Source: an uncultured Gammaproteobacteria bacterium (GTDB taxonomy: Bacteria > Pseudomonadota > Gammaproteobacteria > Rariloculales > Rariloculaceae). From it: 5,386 bases of DNA. The notes under the pieces are model-generated. The model was given only the letters and a program-made list of their open reading frames with translations, did not search any database and was not told where the DNA came from. The position numbers and the translations under genes were made by a program. Below are positions 1 through 5,386 of the stretch, in pieces. The first letter of the stretch is position 1; each line of letters starts with the position of its first letter. The stretch is from assembly GCA_946887385.1 (NCBI GenBank), contig CAMPKU010000258.1, positions 1 to 5,386 of the forward strand. The letters are read 5' to 3'.

Positions 1-57
1 CCCCTCTTTTTTGATAGGCTGATCCCCCTTTTCCCGGCAAAGAATAGGAGAACACGA

Positions 58-474
58 ATGGCTCAAACCCTCACCGGCGGCTGCCTGTGCGGCGCCGTGC
101 GTTACACGGTCTCGGCGGACCTCATTTTCAGCGGCAAGTGCTATTGCGAGGATTGCCGTAGGGGCGGCACTTCGGGCCACAACTCGGTGTATGCCGTGCC
201 GGAGCCGTCGGTGAACGTCACCGGCAAGCTCACGGAATTCACGAAGAAGGGCGGCAGCGGTCAGCCGATCACGCGCCGGTTTTGCCCCGTGTGCGGCTCG
301 AAGATTGCGACGACAGCCGCGGCCATGCCGGGCGTCACGCTGCTCTCTGCCTCGAGCCTCGACGACCCCGAGAAGTTCGTGTCGCAGATGAGCATCTTCA
401 CGTCGCGCGCGCCGAGCTGGGACCGCCCGCCGGCCGATGTGCCGTCGTTTCCGGAGATGCCGCCACAGGGCTGA
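58..474 (+). CDS. GFA/CENP-V family zinc protein (glutathione-dependent formaldehyde-activating enzyme-like)
   Basis: This 138-residue cytoplasmic protein has no signal peptide. All seven cysteines of the GFA fold are visible: C9 and C11 in GGCLCGAVRY, C28, C30 and C33 in CYCEDCR, and C76 and C79 in FCPVCG. In the family, the first CxC pair and the late CxxC pair hold a structural zinc, and the central CxCxxC triad holds the second zinc tied to substrate or glutathione. The C-terminal end (SxxPSWDRPP...FPEMPP) is also typical. The start is supported by AGGAG at 46-50, 7 nt before the ATG. Family members were named for promoting S-hydroxymethylglutathione formation from formaldehyde and glutathione, but that activity is disputed for many homologues, so the substrate here is unknown. 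The gene is alone on the plus strand, converges with the MBL hydrolase gene, and is followed within 11 bp by a large palindrome. No convincing promoter is visible in the 45 bp upstream. Family call is firm; function is inferred. Confidence 0.93.
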   Translation: MAQTLTGGCLCGAVRYTVSADLIFSGKCYCEDCRRGGTSGHNSVYAVPEPSVNVTGKLTEFTKKGGSGQPITRRFCPVCGSKIATTAAAMPGVTLLSASSLDDPEKFVSQMSIFTSRAPSWDRPPADVPSFPEMPPQG

Positions 475-484
475 GGGACGTGCC

Positions 485-574
485 AAGAGGGGACGGATTT
501 ATTTTTCTGCGCGCGAAGTGGACGGATCTATTCTACGGCGGTGAGAGCGCAGAAAAATAAATCCGTCCCCTCTT
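485..574. repeat. 90-bp palindromic element with perfect 28-bp inverted repeats (REP/MITE-like)
   Basis: The arms at 485-512 and 547-574 are exact reverse complements over 28 bp and enclose a 34-bp spacer. The arm core is GGGGACGGATTTATTTTTC, an AT-rich stretch unlike the surrounding GC-rich DNA. The spacer contains a degenerate direct copy of the core at 518-534 (14 of 17 bases match 489-505). The element fills the space between two convergent stops at 474 and 585. It could form a long hairpin in RNA from either strand, so it may block convergent transcription. It lacks a T-tract directly after the stem on the plus strand. From memory, similar GGGGACRGATTTATTTTT palindromes occur repeatedly in some proteobacterial genomes, in places near REP-associated (IS200-like, Y1) transposases. 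No transposase gene is present here, so mobility is an inference. Confidence 0.9.
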
Positions 575-584
575 ACTCGTCTCT

Positions 585-1493
585 TTACGGCGCAAGGCTC
601 TCGTAAGCGCGGTCGAGAAAGTACGTCGTCGGATTGCCGTACTGCTCGTCCCACTCCTTCGTCGGCTGCGCGGCCACGAGTTGCTCGAGCGTGGCGCCGC
701 TTTCGATCAACGCGGCAATGCGGCCGCGCACGGTCTCGAGCATCTCGATATAGCGTTCCAGATCGGCGTAGGTGGCCGTCCTGCCATGGCCGGGCACGAT
801 AACGGTGCTTGCGTCGATGCGCTCGAGCACGGCGCGGCAAAATTCGATCACGCCGTCGAAGTCGCCGCCGTTGTCCACGTCGGCGAAGGGGTAGGCGCCG
901 GAGAGAAACACGTCGCCCATGTGCACGACGTTTGCGCCGCGCAAGATCACGGCCACATCACCGGCCGTGTGCGCAGGCGACGCATGCACGAGCTCGAGGC
1001 GCTCGTCGCCGAAATACACGTCGAGGCGGTCGTCGAACGTGATCACGGGCAGCGCGGCCGGCGGAAACGCCGGCTGGTCGAGGATCGTGCGCACCACGTT
1101 GATCTTGTTGTCGCGCAGCAGCATCGCGCGCGAGTTGGCGTGCGCGACGATCAGCGCGCCGTCGGCGCCGAGCACCTTGTTGCCTTCGGAGTGGTCGTCG
1201 TGCCAGTGCGTGTTGATGACGTGCGTGATCGCGCCGCCGCTCAAGGCTGCGATGGCCTCGCGGTACTTCGGCACGAATTGCGGATAACCGCTGTCGACGA
1301 CGAGCGCGCCCTGGGCGCCCAGCAACACGAGCACGTTGCCCGCCGCCTGCCCGCCGCCCGCGCCGCGCAGCACATGCACGCCGGGCTTGAGCGTCTCGGT
1401 GGCAACCGCGGCTTCGCGCGGCGGGGGCTGCGCGCCAGCGACGGCGGCCCACAGAACCGCCGTCAAAGTCAGCAAGCGATGTGTAGCCCTCAT
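585..1493 (-). CDS. Exported MBL-fold metallo-hydrolase with glyoxalase II-type metal ligands
   Basis: This 302-residue protein begins with a Sec signal peptide (charged MRATHR, a hydrophobic stretch, AVAGAQ, likely cleaved after A21 or nearby), so it should act in the periplasm or be lipid-free secreted. The full dinuclear metal set of the metallo-beta-lactamase superfamily is visible: H96, H98, D100 and H101 in THWHDDH, H175 in ASPAHTAGD, D194 in HMGD, and H236 in VPGHGR. An Asp at the bridging position and the HxHxDH motif match glyoxalase II-like and general MBL hydrolases, not the Cys-containing site of B1 carbapenemases. The C-terminal PTKEWDEQYGNP...YESL segment is common in a broad exported MBL family of unknown substrate. 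The stop is 10 bp from the palindrome. The start is set by the signal peptide; upstream bases show no good Shine-Dalgarno. The ATG is 27 bp beyond the terminator of the EF-hand gene, leaving little space for a promoter. Substrate unknown. Confidence 0.93.
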   Translation of the reverse strand: MRATHRLLTLTAVLWAAVAGAQPPPREAAVATETLKPGVHVLRGAGGGQAAGNVLVLLGAQGALVVDSGYPQFVPKYREAIAALSGGAITHVINTHWHDDHSEGNKVLGADGALIVAHANSRAMLLRDNKINVVRTILDQPAFPPAALPVITFDDRLDVYFGDERLELVHASPAHTAGDVAVILRGANVVHMGDVFLSGAYPFADVDNGGDFDGVIEFCRAVLERIDASTVIVPGHGRTATYADLERYIEMLETVRGRIAALIESGATLEQLVAAQPTKEWDEQYGNPTTYFLDRAYESLAP

Positions 1494-1520
1494 GGCGTCG
1501 CAGCCTAGCAGGGCTTGCCG

Positions 1521-1554
1521 GAAAAACGCGAGGCCGCGTTGCGCGGCCCCGCGT
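1521..1554 (-). terminator. Rho-independent terminator after the EF-hand gene
   Basis: On the minus strand, 7 nt past the EF-hand stop codon, a 13-bp stem (one G-U wobble) closes a 3-nt CAA loop. Core arms GGCCGCG/CGCGGCC lie at 1542-1548 and 1532-1538, extended by ACGCG/CGCGT at 1550-1554 and 1526-1530. It runs directly into TTTTT (complement of 1526-1522). The GC-rich stem with a U-tract is the classic intrinsic terminator layout. On the plus strand there is no following T-tract, so it works in one direction only. It separates the EF-hand gene from the MBL hydrolase gene. Confidence 0.82.
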
Positions 1555-1561
1555 GAGCGCG

Positions 1562-2044
1562 TTAGCCGCGCGGCGTGGAGTTCGCCATGGCCGTGCGGAA
1601 TTCCTGCCGGCTCAGCGAGTCATCGTCGTCTACGTCTGCACTCGAGAAGTTGAAGCCCGGAATGTCCTCAGCCTCGTCTTTGTCGACCTTGCCGTCTTTG
1701 TTGGCGTCGGCGGCTTCGAACGTGACTTGCGCCGTGCGGTCGCCCTCGCGCGGCCCGGGCTCACCGTCGCCGCGCGACGTGGAGCGCGCCATGGCTGCGG
1801 TGTACTCCGCACGGCTCAACTCCCGATCGTTGTCCGTGTCCGCGCGCGAAAAGTCGAAGCCCTCGATCTTGTTGGCTTCCTCGCGGTTGAGCGTGCCGTC
1901 TTTGTCAGCATCCGCTCGGTCGAACGGGACCTGTTCCGTGCGGTCTCGGCCATCCGGTACCTGAACGGGCTCGCGGCTCGCTTGCGCGGCGGCGCCGGAG
2001 GCAAATCCCAAGGCGATAAACGCTGTCCATATTTTGCGTTGCAT
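1562..2044 (-). CDS. Secreted/periplasmic four-EF-hand calcium-binding protein
   Basis: This 160-residue protein starts with a Sec signal peptide (MQRK, hydrophobic segment, ASGAAAQA, cleavage predicted near A20). The mature part holds four EF-hand-type loops with acidic residues at positions 1, 3, 5 and 12: D45-E56 (DADKDGTLNREE), D69-E80 (DTDNDRELSRAE), D113-E124 (DANKDGKVDKDE) and D137-E148 (DVDDDDSLSRQE). Loops 1 and 3 are canonical with Gly at position 6; loops 2 and 4 carry Arg and Asp there, which may weaken or change the loop turn. Residues 34-92 and 102-160 are an internal duplication (about 34 of 59 identical), each with one pair of loops. AGGAG at 2053-2057 lies 8 nt before the ATG and supports this start. 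A strong terminator follows the stop. It probably binds Ca2+ in the periplasm as a buffer or sensor; its partner is unknown. It has no membrane segment beyond the signal and no catalytic domain. Confidence 0.92.
   Translation of the reverse strand: MQRKIWTAFIALGFASGAAAQASREPVQVPDGRDRTEQVPFDRADADKDGTLNREEANKIEGFDFSRADTDNDRELSRAEYTAAMARSTSRGDGEPGPREGDRTAQVTFEAADANKDGKVDKDEAEDIPGFNFSSADVDDDDSLSRQEFRTAMANSTPRG
1565..1945 (-). repeat. Tandem internal duplication (paired EF-hand module) in the EF-hand gene
   Basis: Codons 34-92 (1769-1945) and 102-160 (1565-1741) encode two copies of a 59-residue module, with a constant offset of 68 residues. Both begin DRTxQV and end STxRG, and each has two EF loops 24 residues apart. 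A 9-residue Gly/Pro/Glu-rich linker joins them. About 58 percent amino-acid identity shows an old duplication of an EF-hand pair. Confidence 0.85.
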
Positions 2045-2070
2045 GCTCGTCTCTCCTGTTGACCCAAGCG

Positions 2071-2098
2071 CCTATGGCGCGACGCAGGAGTGGTGCAA
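2071..2098 (-). promoter_or_regulatory. Weak candidate sigma-70 promoter for the EF-hand gene
   Basis: On the minus strand, TTGCAC (complement of 2093-2098) resembles a -35 box, and CATAGG (complement of 2071-2076) is a poor -10 box 16 bp downstream. This would start transcription around 2064, about 20 nt before the ATG and just ahead of the Shine-Dalgarno. The -10 matches only three of six consensus bases, and it overlaps a 5-bp inverted repeat (2068-2072/2076-2080) that could be an operator or chance. The 94-bp gap behind the GNAT gene makes a promoter here plausible, but this assignment is tentative. Confidence 0.25.
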
Positions 2099-2138
2099 GA
2101 CGTATGCCACGGTTTTGCCGTGTAATTCATTGATTTGG

Positions 2139-2696
2139 CTAGCGCTGCGGATGCGCAGCCGCGTGTGCACCGGCGGCCTGCCAGTCGTGGCGTGAAAGCT
2201 CGTGCACAAGGCAATCATCGTCGCCGAAGTCTCGTCGCGCGATGGGCTTGAAGCCGAGCCGCGCATAAAACCGATGCGCGCGCACGTTCGAGGCCAGTGG
2301 ATCGATGACGACGGCCGTCACGCGCGGATCCGCAAAGCAGCGCAGCAGTGCGAGCCGCATCATCTCGCTGCCATAGCCGCGGTTGCGGTCGGCGCCGGAG
2401 CCGATCCAGATGTCCACGGCGCGCAAGTTAGGCGCGATCTCGCCCCAGTAGTGCGTCGGCTCCAAGTGCGGGTCGCAGATCTGCATGGCACCGATCGGGC
2501 GGCCATCGACCTCGGCGATGAAGTACTCGGACACCTCGGACTGCGCACTGAGCTCCGCGGTCCAGTCGGTACCTTCGAATGCCACGGTCGCGTGCGGATC
2601 GTCGGTGGTGCATGCGATCACGTCCGGATCGCGGCTCCACGTCTGAAGCCACGCCACGTCGGCGAGGGTTGCGCGGCGCAACGCGACTCGAGCCAT
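2139..2696 (-). CDS. GNAT-family N-acetyltransferase, AAC(6')-Ib-like architecture
   Basis: This 185-residue cytoplasmic enzyme should transfer acetyl from acetyl-CoA to an amine. Family signs are the acetyl-CoA pyrophosphate-binding loop R104-N-R-G-Y-G109, the preceding strand AVDIWIG (93-99), the DPLASNVRAHRFYARLGF segment (132-149) where the cofactor and C-terminal helix sit, and an N-terminal LRRATLADVAWLQTW (6-20). The order LRAVDIWIG, RNRGYG, FADPRVTAVVIDP and SNVRAHRFY parallels AAC(6')-Ib-type aminoglycoside acetyltransferases and related siderophore-type acetyltransferases. This is a similarity of layout only; the substrate is unknown and resistance should not be assumed. A longer frame extends to 2852 but lies inside the receptor's C-terminal codons and adds an Arg/Ser-rich, non-GNAT tail, so the ATG at 2694-2696 is chosen. 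Only a weak GGA (2704-2706) precedes it. It begins 16 bp after the receptor stop, so the two are probably cotranscribed or translationally coupled. Confidence 0.88.
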   Translation of the reverse strand: MARVALRRATLADVAWLQTWSRDPDVIACTTDDPHATVAFEGTDWTAELSAQSEVSEYFIAEVDGRPIGAMQICDPHLEPTHYWGEIAPNLRAVDIWIGSGADRNRGYGSEMMRLALLRCFADPRVTAVVIDPLASNVRAHRFYARLGFKPIARRDFGDDDCLVHELSRHDWQAAGAHAAAHPQR

Positions 2697-2712
2697 GTCT
2701 TGATCCAGCGAG

Positions 2713-5386
2713 CTAGAAGCGCAACAGCGCCTTCGCATACAGCATGCGCCCGCGCGGATCGTGCACCTTCGAATCGTAGCCGCCGCTCGTGTGGACGCGC
2801 GGTGGGTCTTCGTCGAGTAAGTTGATGGCGCCGAACGTGAGCTTCGGCGCACGCACCGTGTTCAGCGTGAGCGTGTACTGCGCGTCCACGGTCACGTGGC
2901 TGTCGATCGGGCGGAAGAACGCGCTGCCCTGGCCTAAGTCCACCTCGTCGTCGACGTACGAGTCGATGTAGCGCACGAACGCGTTCACGGCGTGACGGTC
3001 GGTTTGCCAGTGCACGAACGTGTTGAGCTTCCACTCGGGCGTTGACGTGCCGAAGTTGGCGAAATTGCGCCGCCCCGCGCCGTCGATGGCGCCCGCTTGC
3101 GGATCCTGCAGGTCGTAGCTCGCGATGAATGTAGCGTCGGCGCCCACTCGCAGCGAGCCGCCGCCGCGAAGCTCGAGCTCGCGCGCCACGCTCAAGTCGA
3201 GGCCGTCGGTTTCGAGCGCGGACGCGTTCGCGTAGAACGAGTCGACGCGCAGCAATAAGCCGCTCGCGCCGTCGCGAACCACCTGGGCTTGCGCCTCAGC
3301 GTTGCCTTGCGCCGCGGCATTCAGGATCGCCTGCGGGTTCTGCTCGATGATCACGTTCGAGTAGTCGAACGACCAGTAATCGACGCCGATCTCCCACTGC
3401 TCCGTCGGCGACAGGCTCACGCCCACGTTGAAAACGTCCGCTTCCTCGGGCGCAAGCGCGGCGCCTGTCGGATTCGGCTGCGTGCGCACCGGAAAGAACT
3501 GCGGCGTACCCACGTTCGGATCGATGAGCTCGGCCAGAGTGGTTTGCGTGCCGAACGCCTGAAACAGCGACGGCGCGCGGAACGACGTGCCCACCGAGGC
3601 GCGCAGCGAGAGCTCGAGCGACGGCCGCCACAGCAGCGTGGCTTTCGGGTCGGTGGAGTCGACGCCGTCGCCGTAGTCCTCGTAACGGCCGGCCAGCTGC
3701 AGGTTCAACGTGTCGCTGAACGGCAGCGCGAGCTCGACGAACACCGCGCCCACGTCGCGGTCGTCGCCGAAGTCCGGATTGCCGGTGAGGAACAGAAAAT
3801 TGTCGCGGTTCGCGTTCTCGTCGTAGTCGTAGGTGAGCTTGTCGGCGCGGTACTGCGCGCCCACGGCGATCGCCGCCGGGCCGCCGCCAAGCTCGCCGAG
3901 CTCGCGCGAGGTGAAGCCTTCAAGTGAAGCGAGCTCGCTATGCGCGTCGAAGCTCTCGAAGCCGATCAGATGATTCATCAGCTCCGGAGGATTGGGCGTG
4001 CCCGCACCCGTGAGCGCGGTGCCGAACGGGTTGAAGTACGCGCAGGGCGCGACGCCGGCCGTGCCGGTCGTCGGGTCGCAGCCCGGCCCGCCGAAGCCGC
4101 GGATGGCGTTGTCGAAGCGGTCGACGAGCACGTCGGGCGCCGACACGAAGAAATCGTTCTCGCTGAGCTGCGCGCCGATCTCCCATACCCAAGTATTGTC
4201 GACGCTGCCCGTGAGCGAAGCCGCGAGACGCCAGGTGTCGGAATTGTGCACGCTCTCGATCGGAGTGCCGCCGGCACCGATGATGCGGCCGATGAAGCGC
4301 ACGTCGCTGCCGTAGGGGTTATCGGGATGGCTGGCCGCGACGGTGGGAAAGGCCGCGAACGGAAACGACGGCGAGTTATTGCGCCGTGCCTCGTTGTCGG
4401 CCACGTGCGCCTCGATCCTGCCTTCGAGCGTGTCGCCGAACGCGTGCCGCACCTCGACAAACGCGCTGCTGCGCTGCTCCTCGGGCACGATGGAGTAAAA
4501 GCCGCCGAACTCGAACTGGCACAGACCAATCGGAATCGCGCCGATCGGGCTCGGCACGCTCACGGCGATGGCCGGCACGACCTTGGGATCTTGCGCGGCC
4601 AGCGCCACGCAGTCCTGGTCGGCGAACACGGGCGGCTGTGCCCCGGGGATGGCCGGCAAGCCGAGCGTCGGCTCGACGAAATCGGCCACGCCGTTCAAGT
4701 TGCTGTCGAATGCCGCCGTCCACACCGAGCGATAGGCCGGGTTGCCGGGCAGCGACGGCACGAGAAACGAGCCGGGGTTACCGGCTTGGCTGAGATCGTC
4801 CGTGGGGCCCGACAGCCGGCGCTCGAACGTGGTGAGCGGCTCGCGGTCGAGGTGATTGAACGCCACGAGCACGTGCGTGCCGTCGCTGCCGCCGCCCCAG
4901 ACGCCGGAGATCTCGGCGTCCTGCTGCGGATAGCCGTCGGTGCCTTGCAGCCCCAGCTCGAGATCGAAGCCCTCGAAGCGCGTGCGCGTGATGAAGTTCA
5001 CGACGCCGGCCACGGCCTCCGAGCCGTACAGCGCCGTGGCGCCGTCTTTCAAAATCTCCACGCGCTCGAATGCGATCATCGGCGGCAGCGACGAGGTGTC
5101 GACGAAGTTCTCGCCGCGGTCCGTGGTTACGGCGCTTTGCGTTTGCCGGCGCCCGTTGATCAGCACGAGCGTGGAGCTCACGCCGAGCCCGCGCAGGTTC
5201 ACGTTGCTCGTGCCGGTGGTGAAGTTCTGCGTGAACGCGTCGGGGTTGTTCTGCGAGCCCGTGTTGATCGTGAGATCCTCGAGCACGCGGCCGACTTCGT
5301 TCGCGCCCGTGGCCGCGAGATCGTCGGCCGTGACGTTGACGAGCGGCGACGGCGAGTCGAACTGCGACGGCCGCCGGATATAGCTG
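2713..5386 (-). CDS. TonB-dependent outer-membrane receptor, 5' end outside the window
   Basis: About 890 residues are visible, and the frame is open to the window edge, so the signal peptide, TonB box and start are missing. Residues are numbered from the first full codon at 5385. The plug domain runs from SPLVNVTADDLAATG (about 14-28) through NLRGLG (63-68), LINGRR (76-81) and ILKDGATALYGSEAVAGVVNF (about 111-131). The 22-strand barrel follows, with the SFRAPSLFQAFG region (about 601-612), a GVDYWSFDYSNVI strand, INLLDEDPP near the end, and a terminal Phe after LLR, the usual BAM recognition signal. Two Cys pairs (259/289 and 436/448) probably form disulfides in outer loops. A canonical Ca-type loop, DSNLNGVADFVE, is at 227-238. 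The receptor imports a scarce ligand using TonB-ExbBD energy; the ligand is not evident from sequence. The GTG at 5284-5286 is inside the plug and is not the start. It is first in a likely operon with the acetyltransferase. Confidence 0.96.
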   Translation of the reverse strand, partial: SYIRRPSQFDSPSPLVNVTADDLAATGANEVGRVLEDLTINTGSQNNPDAFTQNFTTGTSNVNLRGLGVSSTLVLINGRRQTQSAVTTDRGENFVDTSSLPPMIAFERVEILKDGATALYGSEAVAGVVNFITRTRFEGFDLELGLQGTDGYPQQDAEISGVWGGGSDGTHVLVAFNHLDREPLTTFERRLSGPTDDLSQAGNPGSFLVPSLPGNPAYRSVWTAAFDSNLNGVADFVEPTLGLPAIPGAQPPVFADQDCVALAAQDPKVVPAIAVSVPSPIGAIPIGLCQFEFGGFYSIVPEEQRSSAFVEVRHAFGDTLEGRIEAHVADNEARRNNSPSFPFAAFPTVAASHPDNPYGSDVRFIGRIIGAGGTPIESVHNSDTWRLAASLTGSVDNTWVWEIGAQLSENDFFVSAPDVLVDRFDNAIRGFGGPGCDPTTGTAGVAPCAYFNPFGTALTGAGTPNPPELMNHLIGFESFDAHSELASLEGFTSRELGELGGGPAAIAVGAQYRADKLTYDYDENANRDNFLFLTGNPDFGDDRDVGAVFVELALPFSDTLNLQLAGRYEDYGDGVDSTDPKATLLWRPSLELSLRASVGTSFRAPSLFQAFGTQTTLAELIDPNVGTPQFFPVRTQPNPTGAALAPEEADVFNVGVSLSPTEQWEIGVDYWSFDYSNVIIEQNPQAILNAAAQGNAEAQAQVVRDGASGLLLRVDSFYANASALETDGLDLSVARELELRGGGSLRVGADATFIASYDLQDPQAGAIDGAGRRNFANFGTSTPEWKLNTFVHWQTDRHAVNAFVRYIDSYVDDEVDLGQGSAFFRPIDSHVTVDAQYTLTLNTVRAPKLTFGAINLLDEDPPRVHTSGGYDSKVHDPRGRMLYAKALLRF
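4672..4707 (-). other. EF-hand-like calcium-binding loop encoded within the receptor
   Basis: The codons spell DSNLNGVADFVE. Side-chain ligands fall at loop positions 1 (D), 3 (N), 5 (N), 9 (D) and 12 (E), with Gly at 6, the exact spacing of an EF-hand/dockerin-type loop. It lies between YRSVWTAAF and a Pro-rich stretch, ahead of the first Cys pair, where an extracellular loop is expected. Single Ca loops of this kind are known in secreted proteins without a full EF-hand. Ca2+ binding is inferred from the motif alone. Confidence 0.5.

Noticed and set aside
1..45. Promoter for the GFA gene (TTGATA at 11-16 as a -35 box)
   Set aside because: No acceptable -10 box lies 15-19 bp downstream; the real promoter may be outside the window.
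499..840. Minus-strand frame of 113 codons ending inside the palindrome
   Set aside because: It overlaps the hydrolase coding region in another frame, is Arg-rich with no domain, and its end encodes the inverted repeat.
585..1493. MBL protein as a beta-lactamase/carbapenemase
   Set aside because: The HxHxDH motif with a bridging Asp (D194) fits glyoxalase II-like hydrolases, and the B1-type metal-binding Cys is absent; nothing supports beta-lactam hydrolysis.
681..1508. Long plus-strand open frame (275 codons) opposite the MBL hydrolase
   Set aside because: It is an antisense shadow: its composition is His/Arg/Val-rich with no recognisable domain, and it lies fully over a gene with complete catalytic motifs.
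1553..2062. Plus-strand frame of 169 codons opposite the EF-hand gene
   Set aside because: It is an antisense frame with no motif, over a gene with four clear EF loops, a signal peptide and a Shine-Dalgarno.
2108..2122. Small hairpin CACGG/CCGTG after the acetyltransferase stop as a terminator
   Set aside because: The stem is only 5 bp and no T-tract follows on the minus strand.
2697..2852. N-terminal extension of the acetyltransferase frame to an upstream ATG
   Set aside because: The 52 extra codons lie in the receptor's coding end and give an Arg/Ser/Cys-rich sequence unlike GNAT proteins; the family's N-terminal strand begins just after the ATG at 2696.
3289..3927. Plus-strand frame of 212 codons inside the receptor
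   Set aside because: It is Arg/Val/Ala-rich with no recognisable family, and the opposite strand carries continuous barrel sequence.
5284..5286. GTG as the start of the TonB-dependent receptor
   Set aside because: The same frame continues upstream to the window edge and encodes typical plug-domain sequence (FDSPSPLVNVTADDLAATG), so this GTG is an internal valine.

Overview
The window is a GC-rich chromosomal segment from a Gram-negative bacterium. The evidence is a TonB-dependent outer-membrane receptor ending in a terminal Phe, and two further proteins with Sec-type signal peptides. The receptor style (LINGRR plug, a Cys-containing loop ending in YFNPFG, a SFRAPSLFQAFG barrel motif) recalls receptors common in Xanthomonadales/Steroidobacter-like gammaproteobacteria and in Caulobacter/Sphingomonas-type alphaproteobacteria. 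That placement is an impression; the window has no phylogenetic marker.

Layout, left to right. A short plus-strand gene (58-474) encodes a GFA/CENP-V-fold zinc protein with all seven family cysteines. It converges on a minus-strand block, and the 110 bp between the converging genes are mostly a 90-bp palindromic element with perfect 28-bp arms (485-574), probably a REP/MITE-like repeat. All other genes are on the minus strand. In transcription order they are a large TonB-dependent receptor (5' end outside the window, to 2713), a GNAT acetyltransferase 16 bp downstream (2696-2139), a 94-bp gap, a secreted four-EF-hand protein (2044-1562), a strong intrinsic terminator (1554-1521), and an exported MBL-fold hydrolase (1493-585).

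The receptor and acetyltransferase probably share a transcript. The EF-hand gene has its own Shine-Dalgarno sequence and a weak candidate promoter, and it ends at the terminator. The hydrolase begins only 27 bp beyond that terminator, so it depends on read-through or on a promoter inside the EF-hand gene. A common pathway is not evident. One possible thematic link is calcium: the EF-hand protein is a predicted periplasmic Ca2+ binder, and the receptor carries a canonical DxNxNGxxDxxE loop in a likely extracellular region.

I see no CRISPR array, tRNA, rRNA, transposase gene or defence system. I do not claim a new biological system here. The best leads are the palindromic repeat, the Ca-loop in the receptor, and the unusual promoter arrangement of the hydrolase.
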